In this document: piece by piece, positions 17,664 to 26,735 of the stretch | Layout of the letters: each line of letters begins with the position of its first letter | Position numbering within the stretch: the first letter of the stretch is position 1 | NCBI GenBank assembly: GCA_026390595.1 | Contig: JAPLFQ010000021.1 | Span: 124,001-188,000, forward strand | DNA length: 64,000 bases | Reading direction: 5' to 3' | Source: Ignavibacteriales bacterium | GTDB taxonomy: Bacteria > Bacteroidota > Ignavibacteria > UBA10030 | Notes under the pieces: model-generated | The model's database searches: none | Seen by the model: the letters and a program-made list of their open reading frames with translations, nothing else | Told to the model about the DNA's origin: nothing | Made by a program: the position numbers and the translations under genes

Positions 17664-18686
17664 ATGAAAGCGCTCTTTATCGGGTTCGGGAACGTCGGAC
17701 AAACAATTGCGCAGATACTCTGCGTCGAGAGGGAAAAACATCCTCAGCTCAAGAGCCTTGACCTCTCCATCATCGGCGTGGTGACGAAATCTCGCGGCTC
17801 GCTCGTCAACAACAATGGAATCGACATCGTGAAAGCGCTCCAGGAAATCAGAGACCAGGCAAGGTTCTCGTGGACGAATTTCGAACTCACGAGCATCAAG
17901 GGCCTTGAGGCGGCCCAGCAACTTGAGTATGATGTCCTCGTGGAGCTCTCGACGCTGTCAATAGCGGAACGCGGTGAGCCTGCACTCTCTCACGTCCGGG
18001 AAGCGCTCAAGCGCAGAAAACACGTCGTCACAGCAAACAAAGGACCTGCGGCATTCGCATGGCACGAGCTTCACTCGCTCGCCGCAAAGAATGGTGTGAG
18101 CTTCCTGTATGAATCGACGGTCATGGACGGAACGCCTGTCTTCAACCTGGCGAAGCATGGCTTGAAGGGCTGTACTATTGTAGGAGTATCCGGGGTCCTG
18201 AACTCGACAACGAATTTTGTTCTGTCGCGCATGGAAAAGGGGGAATCAATCGAAGAAGCGGTCAAGGTTGCTCAAATGGAAGGCTTCGCGGAAGCAGACC
18301 CGAGGAACGACCTTGAAGGCTGGGATGCGGCAGCGAAGATCTCCGTGCTCGCGAATGCGCTGATGGAGGCATCCATCACACCCCTCGATGTTGATCGACA
18401 GGGCATCATGCACGTCACAGTCGCCGACGCCCAGAACGCGGTGAAATCAGGCAAGAATCTCAAATTGATTTGCAGCGCCCGGAGGGAGGGGGATCGTGTG
18501 CAGGCGAGGGTTCGACTTGAAGAGATTGAGCGGGGACATCCTTTTGCACCGATAAGGGAGAGCGGCTCAATCCTGATGATCGAGACCGATCTCCTTGCCC
18601 CGTTTGTGATTGCAGAGACAGATCCGACGCTCTACGATACCGCCTACGGCGTCATCAACGACCTGATGAGTCTGCCCATCGCCTAG
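17664..18686 (+). CDS. hom: Homoserine dehydrogenase without ACT domain
   Basis: The 340-residue enzyme would reduce aspartate semialdehyde to homoserine with NAD(P)H, on the way to threonine and methionine. The nucleotide-binding motif FIGFGNVGQT is at the start. The substrate region has TANKGPAAFAWHE, GVSGVLNSTTNFVLSRM and AEADPRNDLEGWDAAAK, which carry the conserved Lys, Glu and Asp residues. It stops after the catalytic domain, so it lacks the C-terminal ACT domain used for threonine feedback in longer versions. GGGAG lies nine to ten bases before the ATG. It is probably cotranscribed with the upstream aminotransferase. Confidence 0.93.
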   Translation: MKALFIGFGNVGQTIAQILCVEREKHPQLKSLDLSIIGVVTKSRGSLVNNNGIDIVKALQEIRDQARFSWTNFELTSIKGLEAAQQLEYDVLVELSTLSIAERGEPALSHVREALKRRKHVVTANKGPAAFAWHELHSLAAKNGVSFLYESTVMDGTPVFNLAKHGLKGCTIVGVSGVLNSTTNFVLSRMEKGESIEEAVKVAQMEGFAEADPRNDLEGWDAAAKISVLANALMEASITPLDVDRQGIMHVTVADAQNAVKSGKNLKLICSARREGDRVQARVRLEEIERGHPFAPIRESGSILMIETDLLAPFVIAETDPTLYDTAYGVINDLMSLPIA

Positions 18687-18726
18687 ATCGGGATGTTCCG
18701 GGGAAAGAAATGCCGGGAACGTCGAA

Positions 18727-19131
18727 TCAGTCTTTTCGTATTGCCAGAAACTTTGCGACAGACTCGACGAGCGTGACGTAGTTGTACGGTTTTTGCAGAT
18801 AGCCGATAACACCAGTCCCGTCAAACGTCCTTGTCACATCCTCGATGGGAAATCCCGAGGAAATGACAACCTTCACGTGAGGATCGAGCGCCTTCAACTG
18901 GTTGAACGTCGCTTCTCCGCTTATGCCGGGCAGTGACAGATCCAGCACCACGAGGTCGATTTCTTTGGAGTGGCTGCGGTAGAATTCTATTCCCTCTTCG
19001 CCCGTCGCAAGACCGACTACCATGACCCCCTCGTCGAACATCGCATCGCGAAACACGATGCGTATGTGCTCCTCATCCTCGATCATTAGCACGAGTCCTG
19101 TGACAGATCCTCCTCCACCCGCGTCTTCCAT
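18727..19131 (-). CDS. Receiver-only response regulator
   Basis: About 134 residues: a glycine-rich start and one receiver domain. Conserved parts are the acidic cluster IEDEEH, the phospho-acceptor in VVLDLSLPGISG, the ISSG switch region and the Lys in LQKPY. The track-length frame begins at 19176, but I chose the ATG at 19131 because AAGGAG lies eight bases upstream. It starts 42 bases after the glycyl radical enzyme stop on the same strand, so it is probably the third gene of that operon. A receiver attached to such an enzyme is unusual. No kinase is nearby. Confidence 0.85.
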   Translation of the reverse strand: MEDAGGGGSVTGLVLMIEDEEHIRIVFRDAMFDEGVMVVGLATGEEGIEFYRSHSKEIDLVVLDLSLPGISGEATFNQLKALDPHVKVVISSGFPIEDVTRTFDGTGVIGYLQKPYNYVTLVESVAKFLAIRKD

Positions 19132-19172
19132 GCCACTGCTCCTTTTCTTATCGCACCCGGCGGTGCGCACAC

Positions 19173-21530
19173 TCAAAAGCCATGATGCTCCGTTCTCGCA
19201 ATGATCTCATCCTGCAGCGATCTGCCAAGATCGCAGAAATAGTCGCTGTATCCGGCCACCCGCACAATCAGATCACGGTGTTGCTCCGGATTCGCCTGCG
19301 CATCCCGGAGTGTCTGTGCGTTCACGACGTTGAACTGGATGTGGTGTCCTCCCATCGTAAAGTACGACCGCACAAGGTGAGCGAGATTCTCGATACCCTT
19401 CTCGGTTTCCAGAAGCTGTGGTGAGAATTTCTGGTTCAGAAGCGTTCCACCGGTCCGGACATGGTCCATCTTCGCTGCGGATTTCAGAACAGCTGTCGGT
19501 CCGTGACGATCGGCTCCCTGAACAGGAGAAATACCTTCCGAGAGCGGCGTCGAGGCTTTTCGCCCATCCGGCGTCGCACCTGTGACGGAGCCAAAATAGA
19601 CGTGGCAGGTTGTCGGCAGGAGGTTGATCCTGTAGACGCCTCCTTTTGTATTCTTCCGGCCGTTGACCACATCATAGAAAGTATCGAACACCCAACGCAT
19701 CACTGTGTCTGCGTAGTCCTCGTCATTGCCATATTTCGGCGTCTTATTGACCAAGAGCAAGCGCGTTGGTTCGAGTCCGTCGAAATTCGTGCTGAGTGAC
19801 TTCAGAAGGTCTCTCATCGTCATCGATTTCTTCTCGAACACGTGATGGAGAATCGCCACGAAGCTGTCGGTAATCGTCCCAACTCCGACTCCCTGGATGT
19901 AGTTGGTGTTGTACCGCGCCCCGCCACAATTGTAGTCCTTCCCCTTCTTCACACAATCATCGATGAGTACCGATAGGAGCGGCACAGGCATGTAGTTCGC
20001 ATACAGCCGTTCGATAATATTGTTGCCCTTCAGTTTGATGTCGATGAAGTGCTTCAACTGGCGTTTGAATGCATCCTGCAGCTGATCGAAGGAGGTGAAT
20101 TGCCCGGGATCTCCGGACTCGATTCCGATCTTCTTGCCGGTTCTCGGATCAACGCCGTTGAACAGCGTAATCTCAAGCACCTTGGGGAGGTTGAAATAAC
20201 CCGTCAGGATATAGCTTTCTTTACCGAAAGCCCCGGTTTCGACGCATCCGCTTGCGCCGCCGCATCTCGCGTCCTCAAGAGTTTTACCTTGCCGCAAGAG
20301 TTCATCCACAATTGTATCGGCATTGAAGATCGAGGGTTGACCGCGACCGTGGCGGAGGATCCGGCAGGCATGTTTCAAAAACTCTTCCGGGTTCTTCTTG
20401 CTGAGTTGTATGTTCGAGCTCGGCTGGACGAGCTGCATCTCGTCTATAACGTCGAGGATAAGATGCGTCAACTCGTTGACGCCATCACTACCATCAGCCT
20501 TCATCCCGCCTGTGTTGATGTTGGCGAAATCGGTGTATGTCGAGCTTTCCGCTGCCGTGACGCCCACCTTCGGAGGCGCCGGCTGATTGTTGAACTTCAC
20601 CCAGAAACATTCCAGCAGTTCCTTCGCCTTCTCCGGGTCAAGCGTTCCTTCGTCGAGCCCCTTCCGGTAGAACGGATAGAGGTGCTGATCGATACGGCCC
20701 GGATTGAATGCATCCCAGGGGTTCAATTCCGTTATGACGCCGAGGTGAACAAACCAATAGTACTGCAGTGCTTCCCAGAAGTTTGTGGGAGCGTTGGCGG
20801 GAACGCGGCGGCAGACCTGTTCCACGGCGCTCAGTTCGGACTTGCGAACGGGATCAGGCTCTTTCTCGGCAAGTTCGTGTACTTCGTCAGCATATCGGCG
20901 GGCGAGCGTCAACACCGCGTCGATGCTGACGTCCATCGCTTTGAGCTCTTCCCGTTTGCTGTACGCCTCGGGATCGTCGATGAAATCGAGAGAAGCGAGA
21001 GCCTCGCCGATCTCCTGTTTGAAGTCCAGCATTCCTTTCCGATAGATCTTGTCGTCCAGCACCGTGTGCCCCGGTGCCCGCTGCTCCATGAACTCTGTGA
21101 AGATGCCGGTTTCGTACGCGGCGCGCCACTCACCCGTCATTTCGTCGAAGATCTTTTCGCGGATTGTCTTTCCGGACCAGTAGGGGATGATCTTCTCCTG
21201 GTACAGCAGTTTGGTTTCGTCGCTCACCCGGAACCATACCTTTTCGCGATTGTTGAGGATTTCCAAATCCTGAACTGTGTGGCAGCAAAGCTCCGGAAAG
21301 GAATATGTCGCCTTCGGTGCGGGACCGCGCTCACCGACGATGAGTTCTCCCTCATTGATGCAAATCTCTTTCTTCTCCATGATGCGTCTGAACGCGAGAG
21401 CTCTCCGCATCGGAGGAGAGAGAAAGGCCCCTTCCTGATAAAACTCGGTCATCAGCAGCGCGCGTTCCGGCGAGACGTGCGGGATAGCGCTCATGCTTTG
21501 CTCGCGGAGTTTTCTCACACGATCGGTCAT
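19173..21530 (-). CDS. hypD: Glycyl radical enzyme, trans-4-hydroxy-L-proline dehydratase type
   Basis: The 785-residue enzyme would dehydrate trans-4-hydroxy-L-proline to 1-pyrroline-5-carboxylate under anoxic conditions. The radical Gly760 lies in RVAGYSDYF and the thiyl Cys429 in ASGCVETG, with Glu431 beside it. Residues F147, H155, D273, S329, D334, F335, C429, E431, T640 and G760 fall at a constant offset of five from the Clostridioides difficile HypD residues as I remember them. This separates it from pyruvate formate-lyase, CutC and glycerol dehydratase. The activase gene lies three bases upstream. No pyrroline-5-carboxylate reductase gene is adjacent, unlike many HypD loci. This HypD is unrelated to the hydrogenase maturation protein of the same name. 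Confidence 0.86.
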   Translation of the reverse strand: MTDRVRKLREQSMSAIPHVSPERALLMTEFYQEGAFLSPPMRRALAFRRIMEKKEICINEGELIVGERGPAPKATYSFPELCCHTVQDLEILNNREKVWFRVSDETKLLYQEKIIPYWSGKTIREKIFDEMTGEWRAAYETGIFTEFMEQRAPGHTVLDDKIYRKGMLDFKQEIGEALASLDFIDDPEAYSKREELKAMDVSIDAVLTLARRYADEVHELAEKEPDPVRKSELSAVEQVCRRVPANAPTNFWEALQYYWFVHLGVITELNPWDAFNPGRIDQHLYPFYRKGLDEGTLDPEKAKELLECFWVKFNNQPAPPKVGVTAAESSTYTDFANINTGGMKADGSDGVNELTHLILDVIDEMQLVQPSSNIQLSKKNPEEFLKHACRILRHGRGQPSIFNADTIVDELLRQGKTLEDARCGGASGCVETGAFGKESYILTGYFNLPKVLEITLFNGVDPRTGKKIGIESGDPGQFTSFDQLQDAFKRQLKHFIDIKLKGNNIIERLYANYMPVPLLSVLIDDCVKKGKDYNCGGARYNTNYIQGVGVGTITDSFVAILHHVFEKKSMTMRDLLKSLSTNFDGLEPTRLLLVNKTPKYGNDEDYADTVMRWVFDTFYDVVNGRKNTKGGVYRINLLPTTCHVYFGSVTGATPDGRKASTPLSEGISPVQGADRHGPTAVLKSAAKMDHVRTGGTLLNQKFSPQLLETEKGIENLAHLVRSYFTMGGHHIQFNVVNAQTLRDAQANPEQHRDLIVRVAGYSDYFCDLGRSLQDEIIARTEHHGF

Positions 21531-21533
21531 CGA

Positions 21534-22436
21534 TTAGCCTCCGATAGAAACTGTGGGAACGTAGCGATGGAGTTCTTTCACGATCAGACTCAGGTCATCG
21601 GCGGACGGGGGGACCGTCTGCAGCATCTCATCGTCCGTTCCCAGCCTCTTGTACTTTTCCACCCCGCTCGCGTGGTATGGAAGGAGATTGACCTCGGAAA
21701 CATTCCCCAGCGAAGCAATGAAGACCCCCGACTCCCGTATGCTGACCGGGTCGTCGTTTACGCCTGGAATGATCGGGATCCTCACAATTACATCTTTCCC
21801 CCATTCTGCGAGACGCTTCAGGTTACTTAAGATCAGTCTGTTGGGTACTCCAACATACTCGCGGTGCTTCTGGTCGTCGAGCGTCTTGAGATCATACAAG
21901 AAGAGATCCACGAGCGGACTGAGACGTTGGAGGATCTCGGGAGAAGTGAATCCCGTCGTGTCCACAACTGTGTGGATACCCTTCAATTTGCAGGCGCCCA
22001 GGAGAGAGTGGAGAAATTCGTGCTGGAGCATGGGTTCTCCACCGGAAAAAGAGGCCCCTCCACCTGATTGTTCGTAAAAAATTACGTCTTTTTCGACCTC
22101 CTTCATTACATCGAATTCAGACATTTCCTTGCCGACAATTTCCCTCGCTTCGGCATTGCAGGCTTCTATGCATTCACCGCATTCGACGCAGAGATCGCGG
22201 GTCGTCGAGAACCCCCCATCCACCCTTCTGATTGCGTCATTCTTGCACAGCACAAGGCACTCGCCGCACCGGATACATCGGTCATTCCGGAGGAAGAGCT
22301 GCTGGTCGGGCGCGATCGACTCCGGATTGTGACACCAGCTGCAATGGAGCGGGCATCCCTTCAGGAAGACGGTTGTCCGAATCCCAGGCCCGTCATTGAC
22401 GGAAAACCGCTGTATGTTGAACACCAGACCCTTCAT
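21534..22436 (-). CDS. Glycyl radical enzyme activase (radical SAM)
   Basis: The 300-residue protein installs the glycyl radical on its partner enzyme. The radical SAM cysteines are in CPLHCSWC (CxxxCxxC) near residue 29. Two further ferredoxin-type clusters follow, CIRCGECLVLC and CVECGECIEAC, as in activases of HypD and other dehydratases. GGEP, which contacts SAM, is in SFSGGEPMLQ. AGGA lies six bases before the ATG. It ends three bases before the glycyl radical enzyme gene, so the pair is cotranscribed and the partner is not in doubt. Confidence 0.94.
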   Translation of the reverse strand: MKGLVFNIQRFSVNDGPGIRTTVFLKGCPLHCSWCHNPESIAPDQQLFLRNDRCIRCGECLVLCKNDAIRRVDGGFSTTRDLCVECGECIEACNAEAREIVGKEMSEFDVMKEVEKDVIFYEQSGGGASFSGGEPMLQHEFLHSLLGACKLKGIHTVVDTTGFTSPEILQRLSPLVDLFLYDLKTLDDQKHREYVGVPNRLILSNLKRLAEWGKDVIVRIPIIPGVNDDPVSIRESGVFIASLGNVSEVNLLPYHASGVEKYKRLGTDDEMLQTVPPSADDLSLIVKELHRYVPTVSIGG

Positions 22437-22712
22437 ATCATCCTGGAAACTTGCCAGTAGGGAAAACCAATCACAATTTCAAACGGGGAGACGGTGGGAT
22501 AAAGTACGACGAAAGATATCGAGAATCAATCTTGATCAGAAAGAGGGAATCCGCATCCATATTTGGGCGCACGATTGCTTGTTCCGTCTGTTTTTGCCGC
22601 ATGGTTCTTGTTCATGAGCGAGATTTGACATAGATTGTCGATCATTTCGGCCGTTGGTGCCGCGATCCGGCGGTCCCGGCCTTCAATCTGAAGAACTTTA
22701 GAGGAAAGCGCT

Positions 22713-23642
22713 ATGTCACTACCAAACTATGCCTTCTTCAAAGACAAGATCGTTCCGTACTCCGAGGCAAAAGTCGGAGTGCTGACACACGGTTTGAACT
22801 ATGGGACAGGAGTCTTCGGCGGAATACGGGGATATTGGAACGATATCGAAAAAGATCTGTTCGTTTTCAGACCCCTTGATCATTTCCAACGCTTTCTGGA
22901 ATCCACACGATTGCTGCGGATGGAGCTCTCGTTCACGCGTGAGGAGATCACCGCGATCCTCATGGATCTGATCAGAAAAGAGGATCTCCGCGAAGACGTG
23001 TATGTGCGTCCGCTCGCGTTCTATGGCGATGAGATTATTGGCGTCCGACTCCACAATGTCACCCCCATCCTTTCCATCTCGGTACTCCCCTTCGGACGAT
23101 ACATCGAGAAGGAAGAGGGAGCCCATGTCATGTTCTCCTCATGGAGAAGGATCGACGACAACGTCATCCCCGCGCGTGGCAAGATCACGGGAGGTTATGT
23201 GAATTCGGCCCTGGCGAAGTCTGACGCAAACCTGGCCGGCTTCGATGAGGCGATTCTGCTGAATCAGGATGGGCATATTTCCGAAGGTTCTGCGGAGAAC
23301 ATTTTTATCTATCGCAAAGGAAAGATCGTCACTCCCCCCGTGACGGACAATATCCTTGAGGGAATTACGCGCAATACCATGATGGCACTCCTGCGTGACG
23401 AACTGGGCATGGAAGTCGTCGAGCGGCCGATTGATCGGACAGAGGTGTATCTTTCGGACGAAGTTTTCATGGTTGCGACGGGAGCTCAAATCGTGGCAAT
23501 CACGCGCATTGATCACCGAAAGCTCGGCTCAGGGACGATGGGACCTGTGACACTGAAACTCAGGGATCTTTACTTCAATGTCGTGCGCGGAAAAGTACCG
23601 AAGTACCGGCATTGGTGCCAGCCCGTGTACGGGAACAAGTAA
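22713..23642 (+). CDS. ilvE: Branched-chain amino acid aminotransferase
   Basis: The 309-residue fold-type IV PLP enzyme interconverts valine, leucine or isoleucine with their 2-oxo acids. Recognisable parts are THGLNYGTGVFGGIRGYW, YVRPLAFYGDEIIG, the PLP lysine in RGKITGGYVNSALAK, and GHISEGSAENIF. Length is normal. AGAGGA lies eight bases before the ATG. The gene is divergent from the activase operon, with 276 bases between; I saw no clear promoter there. The 3' end faces a palindromic element shared with the convergent methyltransferase gene. Confidence 0.93.
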   Translation: MSLPNYAFFKDKIVPYSEAKVGVLTHGLNYGTGVFGGIRGYWNDIEKDLFVFRPLDHFQRFLESTRLLRMELSFTREEITAILMDLIRKEDLREDVYVRPLAFYGDEIIGVRLHNVTPILSISVLPFGRYIEKEEGAHVMFSSWRRIDDNVIPARGKITGGYVNSALAKSDANLAGFDEAILLNQDGHISEGSAENIFIYRKGKIVTPPVTDNILEGITRNTMMALLRDELGMEVVERPIDRTEVYLSDEVFMVATGAQIVAITRIDHRKLGSGTMGPVTLKLRDLYFNVVRGKVPKYRHWCQPVYGNK

Positions 23643-23666
23643 ACGCTGCAGTATTGCTCAAAACAG

Positions 23667-23724
23667 AAGGGGCTGTCCAAAGTTGGTCGGATCGGCGATC
23701 CGACTGACAAGGAGACAGCCCCTT
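23667..23724. terminator. Nested palindrome between convergent genes, probable bidirectional terminator
   Basis: AAGGGGCTGTC at 23667-23677 pairs with GACAGCCCCTT at 23714-23724. Inside, GTCGGATC at 23686-23693 pairs with GATCCGAC at 23697-23704 around a three-base loop. It sits between the 3' ends of ilvE and the methyltransferase gene. There is no T run on the plus side. The outer arms also resemble some insertion-sequence ends, so a small mobile remnant is an alternative. Confidence 0.6.
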
Positions 23725-23771
23725 CATGCATCAAAAGCGATGAATCACACCAGCTGAAAGCTCATTTCAAC

Positions 23772-25031
23772 TCACTTCCGCCCATTTACCTCCTTCAGAC
23801 TTTCAAACATCGCGACAACATTTTTCACCGGCACATTGCCCTGAATATTGTGAACGGCATTGAAGATGAACCCACCGTTCTTCCCGAAGATCTCGCAACG
23901 CTTCAGGACTTCCGATCGAACCTCCTCTGGTGTACCGAACATCAGGGTTTTCTGAGTATCCACTCCTCCTCCCCAAAACACCAGGTCAGCACCGAACTGC
24001 TTCTTCAGATCCTCAGGATCCATTCCAGCCGCAGAACATTGCACAGGATTGAGAATGTCGAAACCCGATTCGATGAGCGACGGAATCAACGAGATGACGG
24101 AGCCACAGGTATGCTTGAACGTCTTCCACGTGGTATTCGCATGTATCCAGTCATTGATACGTCTGTAATACGGATGGTAGAGGGAATGATACGTTTCAAC
24201 TGAACAGAACGTAGACCACTGAGTGCCAAAATCTGTTCCACAGACGAACGTGGCATCGACGAGGTCACCCACCCGCTGATGTATCGTTGTCAGGTTCTGT
24301 ATAGCTACCTCGCACTGGTGTTCGAAAATGGCATGGACGTACGCCGGTCTCGTGAGCGTCGTAATGTACCACTCCTCTATATCGCGGACTCCCTTCGGGT
24401 GCTTCAAAAACGGAGCGGGTACAAGAGCAATATCTCCGAATGCGAGTCCGCCAAATGTCGCTATGACGCCCCGGCCCGACTTCGCCGCTTCTCTTGCTGC
24501 CACACCGAAATATTCGAGGTCGCGTTCCGAAATCGGAGTAAACTCCTCGACGTTGTTTTCCGGATTGAGCTTTTCCTCGTCGATCGGATCCTGCCTGATG
24601 ATACTGTCGAAGAAATACCCGTTGTGCGGCATTCTCCCGGAAGGCGGAACTGAAAGATCGCTCTTGGGATATACCAGCGTGTCGCCATTTGGATCGGTTG
24701 TGATCTTGAAGCCCTCTGGCACCAGAACTTCGAGACCGATGTCCATTTTCCACGATCGCCAGTTCTCATTGCGATAGCCGAACATCGTTTCGGGAGTGTA
24801 GACTCCTTCCACATCGATACCCAGAACCTGCTTGAGATCTTCCTCGATCAAACCGAGCATTTGATACGGCTCGTGCGCCTTCACCAGTTTCTTTTCAAGC
24901 CCATAATGGTCTCGCAGACCTGCGATGATGTTCACGTGAACGCCTGTAACCGCCGTGCCACCGAAATCGACAGGTATGGCGTCTGGTTGTCGGTGATTGA
25001 GAGCAGCCTGGACGCGTTGTTTACTGGTCAT
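23772..25031 (-). CDS. URO-D superfamily methyltransferase (MtaA/CmuA-like)
   Basis: The 419-residue protein belongs to the uroporphyrinogen decarboxylase-like superfamily. The start TSKQRVQAALNHRQPDAIPVDF and the later HTCGSV, FWGGGVDTQ and NAVHNIQGNVP are typical of the methyltransferase branch rather than of HemE. His and Cys in HTCG suit a zinc-activated methyl or thiol group transfer. No corrinoid protein or other methyltransferase gene is nearby. It lies downstream of two fucosidase genes on the same strand, separated from them by a repeat block. A role in removing O-methyl groups from sugars is possible but unproven. GAGG precedes the ATG. Confidence 0.8.
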   Translation of the reverse strand: MTSKQRVQAALNHRQPDAIPVDFGGTAVTGVHVNIIAGLRDHYGLEKKLVKAHEPYQMLGLIEEDLKQVLGIDVEGVYTPETMFGYRNENWRSWKMDIGLEVLVPEGFKITTDPNGDTLVYPKSDLSVPPSGRMPHNGYFFDSIIRQDPIDEEKLNPENNVEEFTPISERDLEYFGVAAREAAKSGRGVIATFGGLAFGDIALVPAPFLKHPKGVRDIEEWYITTLTRPAYVHAIFEHQCEVAIQNLTTIHQRVGDLVDATFVCGTDFGTQWSTFCSVETYHSLYHPYYRRINDWIHANTTWKTFKHTCGSVISLIPSLIESGFDILNPVQCSAAGMDPEDLKKQFGADLVFWGGGVDTQKTLMFGTPEEVRSEVLKRCEIFGKNGGFIFNAVHNIQGNVPVKNVVAMFESLKEVNGRK

Positions 25032-25050
25032 GGGTATCCTCTCTTTGTCG

Positions 25051-25229
25051 ACTTCACGATTCGTCGAATCTGAAGATCGCTATTACGCCTGAGGGCTTCC
25101 GGCTCCGCCGCAATCTGAAGATTGCGCTACGCCTGGGGTCTTCAGGCTTCGTCGCAAGCTGAAGATTGCGGTTACGCCTGTGAGCTACACGCTTCGTCGC
25201 AATCTAAAGATTGCGGTTACTATTTCGCC
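25051..25229. repeat. Four tandem ~45-bp units, each with a GCAATCT-GA-AGATTGC palindrome
   Basis: Four units with a period of 44-45 bases fill the gap between the fucosidase and methyltransferase genes. Palindromes lie at 25065-25079, 25109-25126, 25153-25170 and 25198-25215. Units share GCTTCGTCGCAA before and GCGGTTACGCCTG after the palindrome. Units 1-3 carry mismatches; unit 4 has an A in the centre. They are REP-like and would form a row of RNA hairpins in the minus-strand transcript. Confidence 0.85.
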
Positions 25230-25240
25230 TTCTCGTCAGA

Positions 25241-26617
25241 CTACTTCAGAAAGACTTCGATCACGGGCACAACCGGATCGGGTTTCTTGACGGGGAGTTT
25301 CAAAATGACCGTCTCGGACGAAATATTGTCCAGCTTGTTCTGGAACGGCCGGTCCGCCTTGCCGAACTGGACCTCTGAACCGTCATGGAGGAGCTGCGCA
25401 TACTGTATCTTTCCGCCGAAGCCGTTCAGAAAGAGATTACCGAGCGGCCAGCTCAAGACGTGAATGTAAACGCGTTTTGTCCGCGGATTGTAGGTCAGGA
25501 GACAGTTGTCCGGCGCCTTGAATTCCGGAGGTGCTTGCGTGCAGCCATAAATCGAACGGTTGTGGAGCTTCATCCAGCTCCCGATCTCACGCAGTCGGCT
25601 CTTCGCCCGTTCATCAAATGTGCCGCGGGAAGTCGGCCCTACATTCAGCAGAAGATTTCCTCCTTTGCTTACTGTTTCAACAAGCAGAGCGACCAATTGC
25701 TGCGGGCTCTTCCACCCTTCTTCATCGCGGTAGTATCCCCAGGAATCAGAAAACGTCTGACAAGTCTCCCACGGAACTTTCTTTCCATTCACGGTGATCC
25801 ATTCGCGTGGAATGAACTGCTCCGGGGTCTTGAAATCCCATCCGCCGGGAACATCGTCCAGATCCAACCGATCGTTGACGATGATGTTCGGCTGAAGTTC
25901 ACGTACCATCTTTAGCAGTTGTTCCGAATCCCAGTCGATGCGCCCTCTGCCATCCTTTCCTTTCGGGAAGGAGTAGTCGAGAAAAAGGCAGTCGATTGTG
26001 CCAAAATTTGTCAGGATCTCACGGACCTGATTGAAGAGGTACTCCCTGTACTTCTGCATGTCCCTTCCGGAGGCCTTCTTCTTGTATTCTTCATTCGAAT
26101 ACATCGGGTGATTGCGATCGACCGTGTAATCGGGATGATGCCAATCGAGAAGCGAGTAATAGAAGCCCACCTTGAGTCCTTCTTCGCGGAATGCCTGCAC
26201 CACTTGTTTCAGAAGATCCTTGCCATAGGGCGTTTTTGTCGCCTTGTAATCGGTGTACCTCGAATCCCACAGACAGAACCCTTCATGGTGTTTCGCCGTG
26301 ATGACAAAGTACTTCATCCCGGCAGCCTTGGCCATCTGAGCCCACTCCCTGGGATTGTAGAGGTCGGGATTGAAGACGTCGAAGTACTTCTGATAGTCTT
26401 CATCGGTGATGTGTTCGTTGTTCTTGACCCACTCGTGGCGGGCGGGAAGCGAATAGAGCCCCCAGTGGATGAACATCCCAAACCGGGCCTCGGTCCACCA
26501 TTGCATCCGCTCGGTTTTGTGCTGGTCTGTCTCGACCGGGAGAAGTGACTGGGAAAGAGCCGGGGTAACAAGCGCTGACGCTACAAACCAGGAAAGCAGG
26601 AGCTTCTTGAGAGGCAT
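25241..26617 (-). CDS. GH29 alpha-L-fucosidase, secreted
   Basis: The 458-residue enzyme has a signal peptide (LLLSWFVASALVTPALSQ) and a GH29 catalytic barrel. Typical motifs are WWTEARFGMFIHWGLYSLPA, YFVITAKHHEGFCLWDS and GFYYSLLDWHHPDY. The nucleophile Asp is expected in TIDCLFLDYSF. KGGNLLLNVGPTSRGTF is the conserved end of the barrel. The open frame extends upstream to 26812, but that part overlaps the next gene; the ATG at 26617 has GGAG eight bases upstream. It would release terminal fucose outside the cytoplasm. It is the second gene of a GH29 pair. Confidence 0.94.
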   Translation of the reverse strand: MPLKKLLLSWFVASALVTPALSQSLLPVETDQHKTERMQWWTEARFGMFIHWGLYSLPARHEWVKNNEHITDEDYQKYFDVFNPDLYNPREWAQMAKAAGMKYFVITAKHHEGFCLWDSRYTDYKATKTPYGKDLLKQVVQAFREEGLKVGFYYSLLDWHHPDYTVDRNHPMYSNEEYKKKASGRDMQKYREYLFNQVREILTNFGTIDCLFLDYSFPKGKDGRGRIDWDSEQLLKMVRELQPNIIVNDRLDLDDVPGGWDFKTPEQFIPREWITVNGKKVPWETCQTFSDSWGYYRDEEGWKSPQQLVALLVETVSKGGNLLLNVGPTSRGTFDERAKSRLREIGSWMKLHNRSIYGCTQAPPEFKAPDNCLLTYNPRTKRVYIHVLSWPLGNLFLNGFGGKIQYAQLLHDGSEVQFGKADRPFQNKLDNISSETVILKLPVKKPDPVVPVIEVFLK

Positions 26618-26735
26618 GATAACTCCAGAATGTGAGAGCGGTTGAACGGTGCGAATGATGAGGCTAAGGTATTTTAGATTGTCCAAAAGCGCAAGGAGTG
26701 GACCGGCTCCATGGAGCCTCCGATGCAGGAAGCCG

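Noticed and set aside
20049-21830. 593-codon open frame on the plus strand
   Set aside because: It is antisense to the glycyl radical enzyme and its activase, both of which match known families over their full length. The predicted protein has no recognisable domain.
25051-25229. CRISPR array
   Set aside because: The four units are similar along their whole length and there are no unique spacers. No cas gene is near.
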